DNA from: Pedobacter sp. MC2016-14
GTDB lineage: Bacteria; Bacteroidota; Bacteroidia; Sphingobacteriales; Sphingobacteriaceae
DNA: 64,000 nucleotides
Assembly: GCF_020991475.1 (NCBI RefSeq)
Contig: NZ_JAJMPA010000001.1
Span: 1,922,001-1,986,000, forward strand
Direction: 5' to 3'
In this document: positions 1-9,024 of the stretch, piece after piece
Numbering within the stretch: the first letter of the stretch is position 1
Layout of the letters: every line of letters starts with the position of its first letter
The notes under the pieces: model-generated
Told to the model about the DNA's origin: nothing
What the model saw: the letters and a program-made list of their open reading frames with translations, nothing else
Databases searched by the model: none
Position numbers and translations under genes: made by a program

Positions 1-2121
1 TTTTTTGAAACAGGGGCAACGTTCACCAATTCACTTTCCCTGGAAGGTGGTACAAAAGCAACTTCTGCACGCCTGGGTTACACCAATGTACAAAATAGCT
101 GGATTATCCCGAATACTGGCTATGAAAGAAATTCTGTTGCCCTGAGTTTAACACAAAAAGTAACGCCTAAGCTGCAGCTTTCTGCAAAAGCAACCTATAC
201 CAATAAATCTAGTGATAACCTGCCAGCGATGGGATACAACAATCAAACCATCATGTATTGGATGATCAGGCAGGTGCCTAACGCAGATTTATCCTGGTTT
301 AATCCTTACTGGCTCCCCGGGCAGGAAGGCCTGGTGCAGAACCGTCCTTTTGTAAGTGTGGTGGATAACCCATACTTGATCACCAACGTAATGCTGAATA
401 AATCTAACCGTAACTCTGTTACGGGAAATGTACAGGCACTATATAATTTTACAAGCAATTTAAGTTTAATGTTGCGTACCTCGCTGGATATGAGTTATGA
501 TGCCCGTTCGCAACAGCGCCCAAAAGATACCCAGAATTATAAACAGGGGATGTACCGGACACAAAATATTTATACTCAGGAAATAAACGCAGATTTTTTA
601 CTGAATTATAAAAAGGATTTTGCCGAAAAGTTTACAACAAACTTCTCTTTTGGTGGAAGTACCTTAAAAAATACTTACAACAAAGACGAGATCCGGGCAG
701 AAACTTTATTTGCGCCTAATATTTTCAATTTCGCCAACAGCATGGATGTTCCAATCGCCTATGTAACTAAGAACAGGTTTGGTGTTTCCAGTTTGTACGG
801 ATTGGCAAGTATTGGTTACGATAACTTTATATACCTCGATTTAACTGGTCGTGAAGATTGGACAAGCACTTTGGTGAGGCCGGACGGCAAAGTTGAGGGC
901 TTCTTTTATCACTCTGAAAATTTGAGTGTGGTATTGTCTGATAAGCTTACGTTGCCATCCTATTTCTCCTTATTAAAATTAAGGGCCTCTTATGCAGAGG
1001 TAGGTAGTGGGGGAACAACGCCTTATTTAACATCCTTTGTGTATGATTCAGAAAGCAATTTTCCTTCTGGTTTATCCAACCCATCGGTTATTGCCAATCC
1101 TAACTTAAGACCAGAACGTTCCAAAAGCATCGAACTAGGAGCAGACATCCGGTTTTTTAACGGAAGATTGGGCGCAGACGTTGCCGTATATCAAAATAAT
1201 ACCAAAGATCAGATTTTAAGGGTTCCGATAGATCGTGCCTCTGGATACAGCTTTTCTGTTTTGAACTCTGGCGAGGTTCAGAATAAGGGAATCGAGGTCT
1301 CAATGAATGGTGCTCCGATTAAGCACAACAAAAGAGGCTTTAATTGGAACATCACCACCACTTTTACCGCTAACAGGAACAAAATCTTATCGCTTGCGGA
1401 TAGTGTAGAAACTTTAATCTTGCAAACTGGTCCGGGATCAAGAGGTACCATTGAGGCCCGTGTGGGGGGTAGTATGGGAGATATGTATGGTTTGGGTTAC
1501 CAGCGTTCTCCAGACGGACAAATTGTTTATGCCAATGGTTATCCTGTTAAAATACAGACTTCGAGGCTGCTGACCAATGTATATCCAAAATGGAAGGCCT
1601 CAATAGGCAATCAATTTAGTTACAGACAATTTAGGTTTAATGTATTGTTTGATGCCCAGTTTGGTGCAAAGGCTTACTCACATACCCATTCCTTAAATGC
1701 AACATTGGGTAAACTCGAAAGTACCATTCCCGGACGTTATAACGGTATAATAGGTGATGGTGTAATTTTAAATGCTGACGGCAGCTACCGTAAAAATGAT
1801 GTGGCCGCTACAGATATTTCTACTTACTATACAGAGCATTTTACAATTGACAACGTGGAAGCCAACCTGTTTAAGACAGACTATATTAAGCTAAGAGAGG
1901 CAAGGTTAGATTACGCCTTTTTGCCACGGTTAACTAAAAAGTTAAAGTTACAAGCTGCCAGCATAGGTATTTATGGTCGTGACCTCTTTATCATTAGTAA
2001 CTGGCCTTCATTTGACCCGGAATTTGGAACAGTAAATAACGGGTTAATCCAGGCTGGATTTGAAGTAGGTCAGTTTCCTGCAACCAGGACCATCGGTGTT
2101 AACCTTAACGTAAGATTTTAA
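1..2121 (+). CDS. SusC/RagA-type TonB-dependent outer-membrane receptor, 5'-truncated by window edge
   Basis: The reading frame is open from base 1, so the first in-frame ATG (229) is internal and the true start lies outside the window. The visible 706 residues are the barrel part of a SusC/RagA importer that passes glycans or peptides across the outer membrane with its SusD lid. Marks seen are a GREDWTSTL strand, a LRPERSKSIELG segment, IEARVGGSMGD, and a C-terminus ending in aromatic-rich strands and Phe. The next gene starts 1 base after the stop and encodes SusD. The sequence is recognisably paralogous to the SusC at 9025 (shared PGQEG, IEARVGG, SPDGQI/APDGQI segments). The plug and signal peptide are not visible. 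Substrate is unknown; neighbours suggest a phosphodiester-containing ligand. Confidence 0.95.
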   Translation, partial: FFETGATFTNSLSLEGGTKATSARLGYTNVQNSWIIPNTGYERNSVALSLTQKVTPKLQLSAKATYTNKSSDNLPAMGYNNQTIMYWMIRQVPNADLSWFNPYWLPGQEGLVQNRPFVSVVDNPYLITNVMLNKSNRNSVTGNVQALYNFTSNLSLMLRTSLDMSYDARSQQRPKDTQNYKQGMYRTQNIYTQEINADFLLNYKKDFAEKFTTNFSFGGSTLKNTYNKDEIRAETLFAPNIFNFANSMDVPIAYVTKNRFGVSSLYGLASIGYDNFIYLDLTGREDWTSTLVRPDGKVEGFFYHSENLSVVLSDKLTLPSYFSLLKLRASYAEVGSGGTTPYLTSFVYDSESNFPSGLSNPSVIANPNLRPERSKSIELGADIRFFNGRLGADVAVYQNNTKDQILRVPIDRASGYSFSVLNSGEVQNKGIEVSMNGAPIKHNKRGFNWNITTTFTANRNKILSLADSVETLILQTGPGSRGTIEARVGGSMGDMYGLGYQRSPDGQIVYANGYPVKIQTSRLLTNVYPKWKASIGNQFSYRQFRFNVLFDAQFGAKAYSHTHSLNATLGKLESTIPGRYNGIIGDGVILNADGSYRKNDVAATDISTYYTEHFTIDNVEANLFKTDYIKLREARLDYAFLPRLTKKLKLQAASIGIYGRDLFIISNWPSFDPEFGTVNNGLIQAGFEVGQFPATRTIGVNLNVRF

Positions 2122-2122
2122 T

Positions 2123-3640
2123 ATGAAAATCATGAAATTGAAAAAATTCATCTTGCTTTCCTGTTGTTTATCCGCATTGCTGATGGGAGGATGTACAAAA
2201 AATTATGCGGAGTTAAACGAAAATCCAAATGGTGTTGCAGTGGCAGTACCGGAGCGTTTGCTTAATCCTGCCTTGTATGATGTAGTGCAACGAAACATTA
2301 ACCGCAGTCATCGCCTCAATAATGAATTGATGCAGGTATTTGTGCAGCGTAGCAATTATATAGAAGTTCAGCGCTATATCATCCGTCCAAGTGAATCAGA
2401 TTACATGTGGAACAACTGGTACCTGCAAAAGACCAACTTTTTGGACATGTACAACATTGCCAAAACCAATGTTGCTGTGGTTGCCAGCCAGTCTAAAGCC
2501 TATATGGCCATTGCCAGTATTTTAGATGCGTGGGTAACTTCACTGCTTACAGATACCTATGGTGATGTGCCTTATTTTCAGGCCAATCAAGGTAAAATAA
2601 ATAACATCCTTACCCCAAAATTTGATGCTCAAAAAGATATCTATCAGGATATATTTAAAAAGTTAGAGGAAGCCAATACCCTGCTAACCGGATTAAGTGC
2701 GGCCCAGTTATTAACTACACAGCAAAAGGGGCTGGATGCTTTATATGGAAGTGCAGCTACGCCAACTTTGGAGTTAGATATGTGGCGTAAGTTTGGAAAT
2801 TCTCTGTACCTGAGGTTATTGATGCGGGTTTCTGCAAAACCGGATGCTATTGCAAACGGAAAGAGCCCGATTCAAAAAATCAATGAGGTGGTGACCAATC
2901 CCGCCCTTTATCCTATTTTTAACAGTAATGCCGAATCTGCAATCTTAAGGTTAACCGGAGAAACTTACCCTTTGCGTTCGCCTTTTGCAGGTTTCACCAC
3001 TACAGATTACAATTCTGCAGGATCTTTAGCCGAGTTCTTTGTAAATACTTTAAAAGAATTTGGTGACCCAAGGCTTCCTTTATGGGCTACAAGGTACGAT
3101 AACGATTATGTAGGCATTCCGAGTGGCTATCAGGTAGGGCAAATTCCTCCGGCACGTTCTACTTACAACCCGGATTTAATACTGGAGCCAAGGCTAGGCA
3201 ACATTATGAATTATGCAGAACTACAATTCATATTGTCAGAAGCTGCGTTAAAAGGTTACATTCCCGGCGATGCAAAAACGTATTATGACCTTGGTGTAAA
3301 GGCTGCGATTGAACATTGGGGCTTAACCATGAGCGGTACTTATTTAACAAGTGATGCGATTGCCTGGGAAGCAGCCGGAAGTGTAGATCAAAAAATGGAG
3401 CAGATTATGGTACAAAAATATTTTACACTGTTTTACACTGATTTTGAGCAATGGTTTGAATACAGGCGTACCGGACATCCTACTTTATTACCAGGAACGG
3501 GCCTTGCCAATGACGGGCAAATGCCTTCAAGGTTATATTATCCTGTTTTGGTACAATCAGTAAATGGGAATAATTATCGGGAGGCAGTAGCAAACCAAGG
3601 TCCTGATGATTTAAAAACTAAAGTTTGGTGGCAAAAATAA
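2123..3640 (+). CDS. SusD/RagB-like surface lipoprotein (SusD-like_2 type)
   Basis: This is the surface lipoprotein that caps the SusC channel and binds ligand. A signal peptide ends in a lipobox with the lipidated cysteine near residue 24 (MGGC-TKNY). The segments SHRLNNELMQ and TDTYGDVPY, and the C-terminal FEQWFEYRRTGHP and LKTKVWW, are typical of the SusD-like_2 subgroup. An internal methionine at residue 4 is an alternative start and gives a more compact signal peptide. It sits 1 base after the SusC stop, so the pair is certainly co-transcribed. It resembles the SusD at 12498, including the LKTKVWW terminus, which points to duplication of the SusCD unit. Ligand cannot be read from sequence. 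Confidence 0.93.
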   Translation: MKIMKLKKFILLSCCLSALLMGGCTKNYAELNENPNGVAVAVPERLLNPALYDVVQRNINRSHRLNNELMQVFVQRSNYIEVQRYIIRPSESDYMWNNWYLQKTNFLDMYNIAKTNVAVVASQSKAYMAIASILDAWVTSLLTDTYGDVPYFQANQGKINNILTPKFDAQKDIYQDIFKKLEEANTLLTGLSAAQLLTTQQKGLDALYGSAATPTLELDMWRKFGNSLYLRLLMRVSAKPDAIANGKSPIQKINEVVTNPALYPIFNSNAESAILRLTGETYPLRSPFAGFTTTDYNSAGSLAEFFVNTLKEFGDPRLPLWATRYDNDYVGIPSGYQVGQIPPARSTYNPDLILEPRLGNIMNYAELQFILSEAALKGYIPGDAKTYYDLGVKAAIEHWGLTMSGTYLTSDAIAWEAAGSVDQKMEQIMVQKYFTLFYTDFEQWFEYRRTGHPTLLPGTGLANDGQMPSRLYYPVLVQSVNGNNYREAVANQGPDDLKTKVWWQK

Positions 3641-3647
3641 TTAGAAC

Positions 3648-5537
3648 TTGCAAATGAAACATTTAAAATATAGCTTACCTGCAGTGGGTCAAACCGCGCT
3701 GGTATTGTTCTTACTGCTGATTACGGCATGTTTAAAAGAAGACCTCAATCCCGCTGAAGGTATACCGACTGATTATATTGCTTTACTTGACGTCAGGAAG
3801 ATTTATCGAAACGAAGAGGTGGTGCTGAACACAACGAATATGACTGGTGCTACAAAAATAACAGGCGTAGTTATTTCTGATATTACTGCTGGAAATATTC
3901 CAAAAGGCATTGTAGTTATTCAGCAAGCCACCAGAGGAGAACTCAGAGGCATAGAACTGAATTTAGGTGCAGGGGTTGATGTCCCTTACAAAATGGGTGA
4001 TTCAATCAGCGTGTCTGTGCAGGATCTAAAAATGAACCGAAATCAGGGTGCCTTGCAAATTATGGTAGAAGATGTCGGTAGGATCACTAAAGTGGCGGAT
4101 AACCGATCTACAGACGTTACAGAGCTTAGTTTGGCAACCTTAAATGCAAACCTTTCCAAATTTGAGAGTACTTTAATTAAAATTCCAAATGTAGACAATA
4201 CCTCTGCTGCGGTCACCTTATCCGGCGATGTCAGTGTTAAAGAACCATCAGGTGCTACGGGAAGGGTGCACACTGAACCTGCAGCTACTTTTGCCAATAG
4301 AGCTGTTGCTGTTAATGCCTCTTTTACGGGTATAGTTAGGCTTAACAATATGGTATCGGAAAATTTAGCAGCACAACTGTGGTTAATCAATGAGGCCTCC
4401 ATTAGTGATGAAAGCGGGGCTTTATATGGTGGCTTTCCTGAAAACTTTGAGGGTGGAGATGCAGCAATTACTGCCGCTGGGTACTCAACAAAAACAGGAG
4501 CCTTATCAACCGGTAGTTATACACTAACCAATACGGGCTTAAATAAAGAAGCAAACGACCTTGCGGTTAGTGGTGTATATGCGTTACGGATGAACCAGAA
4601 TTCAGCATCAGACTCCTGGTGCACCATGAATTATGATTTGCCAAATGGTGCAACTAAAGTCACAGTTTGGGCAGGTTCATATGGTGCAGCGGCAGATTTA
4701 GGTTCTACCTGGCGGTTAGAATACTCTAGAAATGCTGGAGGCAGCTGGTTGCAAATAGGAGAAGATATTCTTACAACCAGTAAGGTGAAGAAGCTATACA
4801 CTTTTTTAATGGATATCAAAGGGCCGGTACGTTTTCGCTTTGGTAAAAAGGGGATTGGTTCTTCAAGTGTGAGTAATCAGAATGGCAGGTTAAGTATGGA
4901 TGATTTTTCAATTTATCGAAATTCTGCAGGAGCTCCGGTGGTTATTCCCGAATATAAAGGAGTGATGGGCTGGCAGTTTAGCACAGCTGCGGGCAACGAG
5001 GCTACGGCCTCAGCTACCAGCGTTGATGTCGGTTTAAATGTGGGGATCTTAAGCCGTGGTGCCGGACTGGTAGCAGGAGGATTGGTAAGAAGCTTCGCTT
5101 CCACTTCACTCGGCCCAATAGTAACTTCGACCAAAGAACTTGCCATTGCACAGAATTCTTATTATCAGGTATCGTTTTCAGTAAAACCGGGATATAAATT
5201 TTCCCTTTCAGCAATTGATGCCATATTAAGAAGAACTGCCGCGGGAGCCAAATATTTCCAGTGGTATTATAGTTTAGATGGACTGAATTTTAAGGAAACG
5301 ACCTGGACAGGAGAAGTACTTTTTGAAGATACCAATACAAACGGTATTCCCATAGCTCCCTATTATGTATATGAAACTCCGGAACTCCAAAATATCCCTT
5401 CAGGAAAAACAGTCACTTTACGGATGTATTGCTGGGGTTTCACAAATGCAAGCACGGGTAATTTCTCTATAGGAAGGACACCGGCTTCAACTTTAACAAA
5501 TGCACTTAGCTTGGGTGGCACTGTGACACCACAATAA
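3648..5537 (+). CDS. DUF5689 domain surface lipoprotein with internal beta-sandwich domain
   Basis: A 629-residue lipoprotein (lipobox ITAC, cysteine 28). The N-terminal third (about 40-250) looks like DUF5689, an OB-like domain often encoded beside SusCD pairs in Bacteroidota: YIALLDVRKIY, then ITGVVISD. Residues about 265-425 form a second domain (FPENFEGG, then RLEYSRNAGGSW, ending LSMDDFSIYRN) that resembles choice-of-anchor or cleaved-adhesin beta-sandwiches. The rest (about 440-629) is another beta-rich segment with GRTPAS near the end. The second domain recurs as a stand-alone protein in the next gene. Likely role is ligand binding at the cell surface in the SusCD complex; no catalytic motif was seen. 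Confidence 0.75.
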   Translation: MQMKHLKYSLPAVGQTALVLFLLLITACLKEDLNPAEGIPTDYIALLDVRKIYRNEEVVLNTTNMTGATKITGVVISDITAGNIPKGIVVIQQATRGELRGIELNLGAGVDVPYKMGDSISVSVQDLKMNRNQGALQIMVEDVGRITKVADNRSTDVTELSLATLNANLSKFESTLIKIPNVDNTSAAVTLSGDVSVKEPSGATGRVHTEPAATFANRAVAVNASFTGIVRLNNMVSENLAAQLWLINEASISDESGALYGGFPENFEGGDAAITAAGYSTKTGALSTGSYTLTNTGLNKEANDLAVSGVYALRMNQNSASDSWCTMNYDLPNGATKVTVWAGSYGAAADLGSTWRLEYSRNAGGSWLQIGEDILTTSKVKKLYTFLMDIKGPVRFRFGKKGIGSSSVSNQNGRLSMDDFSIYRNSAGAPVVIPEYKGVMGWQFSTAAGNEATASATSVDVGLNVGILSRGAGLVAGGLVRSFASTSLGPIVTSTKELAIAQNSYYQVSFSVKPGYKFSLSAIDAILRRTAAGAKYFQWYYSLDGLNFKETTWTGEVLFEDTNTNGIPIAPYYVYETPELQNIPSGKTVTLRMYCWGFTNASTGNFSIGRTPASTLTNALSLGGTVTPQ

Positions 5538-5563
5538 CGAAATTGATATTAAAAATATAAGAA

Positions 5564-6145
5564 ATGAAAAATTTAAAAATTAAATTGATGTTTCTGCTGG
5601 TTGCAGCAGGTTTGTACAGTGCAAAAGCACAAAAAGGAATGTTGTATCCTAAATTTCCAGAGAGTTTTGAAGGACAGGAAATTAAGCCAGATGGCTACGC
5701 AAAAGCAACAAATGAACTAACTACAGGAAAATGGTGGTTTTACGGTGCAAGGATTGACAGTTTTGCAAATGATCATCCAACTAGTGGTAAAAATGCGGCG
5801 AGATTTGTTGGCAACAATACAAAGCCAGCATATGTGCAGATGAATTTTGATTTAACCGATGGTGCCTCTAAAGTTATTTTCTGGTACAGCTCTTATGGCG
5901 CAAAAGCAGATAAACCTGGCAAATTACAACTAGAATACTCTGTAGACGGAGGAAAAGAGTGGAAAAATGCCGGCGAGGAAATAGAGACCAAAAGCAAAAT
6001 AAAGCAAGCCGCAACCATCAATTTAGATATTAAGGGAAATGTGAGGTTCAGGATCCAAAAACTGGGTCTGGGTAGTGAAAAAGAAGACGCTGCCGTATCT
6101 AATGGACGTGTAAGTTTGGATGATTTCTCCGTATATAAAAACTAA
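5564..6145 (+). CDS. Small secreted beta-sandwich protein, paralogue of domain 2 of the preceding gene
   Basis: A 193-residue protein with a cleavable signal peptide (ends SAKAQ). The whole mature part aligns by eye with residues about 265-425 of the preceding DUF5689 lipoprotein. Matched segments are FPESFEGQ/FPENFEGG, LQLEYSVDGGKEW/RLEYSRNAGGSW, ETKSKIK/LTTSKVK, IKGNVRFRI/IKGPVRFRF, and NGRVSLDDFSVYKN/NGRLSMDDFSIYRN. It has no lipobox and no catalytic motif. The fold is probably a carbohydrate- or surface-binding beta-sandwich of choice-of-anchor type. It lies 26 bp after the DUF5689 gene and 9 bp before the EEP enzyme, so it is part of that operon. Precise function is unknown. Confidence 0.75.
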   Translation: MKNLKIKLMFLLVAAGLYSAKAQKGMLYPKFPESFEGQEIKPDGYAKATNELTTGKWWFYGARIDSFANDHPTSGKNAARFVGNNTKPAYVQMNFDLTDGASKVIFWYSSYGAKADKPGKLQLEYSVDGGKEWKNAGEEIETKSKIKQAATINLDIKGNVRFRIQKLGLGSEKEDAAVSNGRVSLDDFSVYKN

Positions 6146-6154
6146 GTAAGCAAG

Positions 6155-6985
6155 ATGATTCAGCGGTTATTAATTCTACTTTTCTTAAATTTAAATGCAG
6201 GTGTTTTGGTAGCCCAGTCTTACAGCCTGGCTACCTATAACATTCGTGGGGATATGGCAAAGGATGCACCAGCGAATACCTGGCAGCAGCGTAAAGTCAT
6301 GATTCCTGATTTGATTCGTTTTCATGATTTTGACGTGTTTGGTGTGCAAGAAGGAGATCCTAACCAGTTAAATGACCTTCAAAAAGCATTGCCAGAATAC
6401 ACGCTGGTGGCTGAAGGTAAAAATAACGGGCAAAATGGTTCCGCTATATTCTTTAAAACCCAATCCTTTCAATTGAAAGGTAGTAATAACTTTTGGTTGT
6501 CTCCCAATCCTGATAAAAAGGGAAAGGCCTGGGATGCTAAATTTGCCCGTGGCTGTACATGGGTATCTTTAAAGGATGTTAAAAGCGGAAAAACATTTTT
6601 TTACTTTAACACACACCTTGATCATGTGGGGGTGATGGCCCGAAAAAACAGCACCTCACTTTTATTGAATAAGGTAAAAGAAATTGCAGGCGATAATGCC
6701 GCTGCATTGGGCGGCGACTTCAACTTCTCTCAGTACGATGAAAATTATGCCGCATTTAAAAACTCAGGTTTTTTACAGGATGCATGGGAGACTACAAAGT
6801 TAAAATATGCTCCGAACGGGACGTTCAATGGATTTAACATCACCCGTAACTCCGATGAGCGTATAGATCATATTTTTCTCAGTGAAAAGTTTAAAGTGGA
6901 GCGTTATGGCATACTTACCGATAATTTTGGAGGAAAGTTGCCATCAGACCATTTCCCGGTTATGATTGTAGTGGAAAATAAATGA
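6155..6985 (+). CDS. Secreted endonuclease/exonuclease/phosphatase (EEP) superfamily enzyme
   Basis: A 276-residue protein with a signal peptide ending near VLVAQS. The EEP catalytic set is complete: YNIRGD at the start, the metal-binding Glu in FGVQEGDP, HLDHVG, GGDFNFSQ (GDFN), DERIDHIF, and the final SDHFPVM. The family hydrolyses phosphodiesters or phosphomonoesters (DNase I, sphingomyelinase, inositol phosphatase types) with Mg2+. With a signal peptide it acts in the periplasm or outside. It ends the SusC-SusD-DUF5689 operon, so it probably removes a phosphate-linked group from the imported ligand. Substrate class (nucleic acid, phosphoglycan or phospholipid head group) cannot be decided from sequence. 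Confidence 0.85.
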   Translation: MIQRLLILLFLNLNAGVLVAQSYSLATYNIRGDMAKDAPANTWQQRKVMIPDLIRFHDFDVFGVQEGDPNQLNDLQKALPEYTLVAEGKNNGQNGSAIFFKTQSFQLKGSNNFWLSPNPDKKGKAWDAKFARGCTWVSLKDVKSGKTFFYFNTHLDHVGVMARKNSTSLLLNKVKEIAGDNAAALGGDFNFSQYDENYAAFKNSGFLQDAWETTKLKYAPNGTFNGFNITRNSDERIDHIFLSEKFKVERYGILTDNFGGKLPSDHFPVMIVVENK

Positions 6986-7065
6986 TCAATAAATAATCCC
7001 CATTGCGCAATGGCGCTCCTTGATATAAGCTTAGTATTCGCTTAACATATTCTAAACATACACGG

Positions 7066-7102
7066 TATACCTTTGATGGCATCATCAAGGGTATATTTTT
7101 TT
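7066..7102 (+). terminator. Rho-independent terminator after the first SusCD-EEP operon
   Basis: A 13-bp stem (7066-7078 with 7083-7095, one G-T wobble), a 4-base loop GCAT and a run of seven T follow the EEP stop by about 80 bp. It separates block A from the sigma factor gene. Confidence 0.85.
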
Positions 7103-7185
7103 ATGCAGCATTATAATAAAATACTTTTATGTACTACATTGCATACTTATAGTTCTCTAGGGCTATTTGCTAACCAGATATTTGT

Positions 7186-7776
7186 ATGTTTTTAAAACCG
7201 GCTGCAGACGCTGAATTACTGAAGCGTTTCCGTAATGGAGATGAAAAAGCTTTTAAGCAGGTATACGATGACCATCATTTTAAGGTTTATCAGTATGCCT
7301 ATTCTTACCTCAAAAACAGAGAGCAGAGTGAGGAAGTAGTGCAGGAAACTTTTTTAAACATCTGGGTAAACAGAGGAAAACTGAATGAAGAAATGCCAGT
7401 GGCACCTTATCTGTTTTCTATTTGTAAAAGACTGGTGCTGGATGCTTTTAGAAAAGCTGCCAGTATCAACGCATTAAAAACAAACCTTAAAGTAAGCAAT
7501 ATGGAAGCAGATAACCATACCGAAGAGGTAATTATGCTCCAGGATTTAAAACGATTTTCTGAAGATGCCATTGCCGAATTGCCAAAGCAGCAGCAAATGG
7601 TATTTAAGTTGAGCAGGTCTGAAGACCTGAGCTATGAGGAAATTGCGGCACATTTGAACATTTCCAAAAATACAGTGAGGAACCATTTGGTTGTTGCGCT
7701 AAGAACTTTGAGGGCTCAGTTTGAAAGCCAGGGGATCTTTTATACCGCATTAATGATATTTATAAAATATTTTTAG
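7186..7776 (+). CDS. ECF RNA polymerase sigma-70 factor (Bacteroidota type)
   Basis: A 196-residue extracytoplasmic-function sigma factor. Region 2 (about 12-80) includes YDDHHFKVYQYAYSYL and the promoter-melting stretch VVQETFLNIWVNR. Region 4 (about 125-180) has the helix-turn-helix LSYEEIAAHLNISKNTVRNHL. Length is normal. The anti-sigma FecR gene follows 70 bp downstream, and the SusC after that carries an STN domain, so this is a trans-envelope signalling set. Ligand binding at SusC releases the sigma, which then transcribes the SusCD operon. The most probable target is the operon at 9025-18048. Confidence 0.93.
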   Translation: MFLKPAADAELLKRFRNGDEKAFKQVYDDHHFKVYQYAYSYLKNREQSEEVVQETFLNIWVNRGKLNEEMPVAPYLFSICKRLVLDAFRKAASINALKTNLKVSNMEADNHTEEVIMLQDLKRFSEDAIAELPKQQQMVFKLSRSEDLSYEEIAAHLNISKNTVRNHLVVALRTLRAQFESQGIFYTALMIFIKYF

Positions 7777-7846
7777 TCCAACTAGTCCTTCTCCATTTTT
7801 CATCCGTATTCTATATATAACGGCAATAAGCCGGGAATAAAAAAGG

Positions 7847-8878
7847 ATGAACATCAACAAAGATCATTTAGCATATCTTCTGAATGCATATACCAATAAT
7901 GCCATTACCGACGAGGAATTGGAAGAACTTTCTGGTTATGTACTCGAGGCAGATGTTGATCCTGTTTTAAATGAACTGATGCAGGACTTCATGGACAACA
8001 TGAAAAGAGACCCTAATCTTGTGGTGCGCAAGAAGGAACTTTATGAAAACATCACTGCTCATCCGCTTTTTAAAGCCCAGTTATCCCCGAATGCAAAAGT
8101 GTTGGACCTGCAAAATTGGAGAAAAGTTTTTGCCTATGCAGCTGCTATATTGTTAATAGCAGGCAGCGCAGTGTTTTTTTACAAGCAGCAGCGGCAAAGC
8201 ACAAAAAACAACAATATGGCCTTTGTGAAAAAGGACAACTTGCAAGGCGAACCTGTAAAATATATATTGCCTGATGGATCTGAAGTTTACCTTGGTGCAG
8301 GCAGTAGCATCGGTTATCCTGAAAGTTTTGCTGCTGATACCCGGGAAATAGATTTAAAGGGGGAAGCATTTTTCCAGGTGAAACATGATGCTGAAAAAGC
8401 ATTTATCATCCATACCGGGGAAATTAACACGCAGGTATTGGGTACCTCTTTTAAGGTTAGTGCCTTTGCAAATCAACCCGTAGTGGTTGCTGTAGCTACC
8501 GGGAAAGTTGGCGTAATCAAAACAATTGGAGAAGAAAAAACAACCTTGGCCTTATTAACCCCAGGACTTAGCCTAACCTACAATACAGTTACCAAAAATG
8601 CAGTGCAGCACAACATAGAAGTGTATAGCCTGTTGCAATGGAAAGCTGGAGAGCTGGTGTTTGAAGACCAAACCATTGCAGAGATAGCTGTAGAATTAAA
8701 GCGTCGTTACGGAATGAAGATAGAGGTAGTAGACCAGGAGATTGCCAATAACCAGGTGAGTGGTACTTTCCAGGCTGGCAAGTCAGCTCAGCAAATCATG
8801 AAGATCTTGGCCATAGCCGGTAAGTTCAAGTTCAAAACAATTAACCCACAATCTTTTAAGATTTATAAAAACCAATAA
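7847..8878 (+). CDS. FecR-family anti-sigma factor
   Basis: A 343-residue inner-membrane anti-sigma factor. The N-terminal cytoplasmic part (about 1-88) would hold the sigma factor. One membrane segment lies near 90-108 (VFAYAAAILLIAGSAVFFY). The periplasmic FecR domain follows, with LPDGSEVYLGAGSSI, GEAFFQVKHD and VLGTSFKVSAF. The C-terminal part (about 255-343) is the DUF4974-like domain that meets the STN domain of SusC. It sits between its ECF sigma and its SusC, the usual Bacteroidota order. Confidence 0.93.
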   Translation: MNINKDHLAYLLNAYTNNAITDEELEELSGYVLEADVDPVLNELMQDFMDNMKRDPNLVVRKKELYENITAHPLFKAQLSPNAKVLDLQNWRKVFAYAAAILLIAGSAVFFYKQQRQSTKNNNMAFVKKDNLQGEPVKYILPDGSEVYLGAGSSIGYPESFAADTREIDLKGEAFFQVKHDAEKAFIIHTGEINTQVLGTSFKVSAFANQPVVVAVATGKVGVIKTIGEEKTTLALLTPGLSLTYNTVTKNAVQHNIEVYSLLQWKAGELVFEDQTIAEIAVELKRRYGMKIEVVDQEIANNQVSGTFQAGKSAQQIMKILAIAGKFKFKTINPQSFKIYKNQ

Positions 8879-8911
8879 TGCTTATGTAAATAAATTACTC
8901 AAAACTAAAGA

Positions 8912-8934
8912 CGCCCTGTCGGGTAGACAAGGCG
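8912..8934 (+). other. Possible leader hairpin upstream of SusC
   Basis: CGCCCTGTC (8912-8920) can pair with GACAAGGCG (8926-8934) over 8 of 9 positions (one C-A mismatch), with a 5-base loop. No T run follows, so it is not a clear terminator. It may be an attenuator or mRNA-processing signal between the regulator pair and the abundant SusC message. Support is weak. Confidence 0.3.
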
Positions 8935-9024
8935 CTTAAAGAAGGTAAGAACCTAAAGATTTGCGATCACGTTGGTCCTTACTGTCATTTAATACAGGAA
9001 ATTAACCCATATAATTACAAACAT

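Noticed and set aside
229..231. ATG at 229 as the start of the first SusC
   Set aside because: The frame stays open to base 1 and the upstream residues continue the barrel, so the gene is simply truncated by the window.
8881..9024. A known riboswitch before SusC
   Set aside because: Only one imperfect hairpin. It matches no riboswitch class I can recognise.
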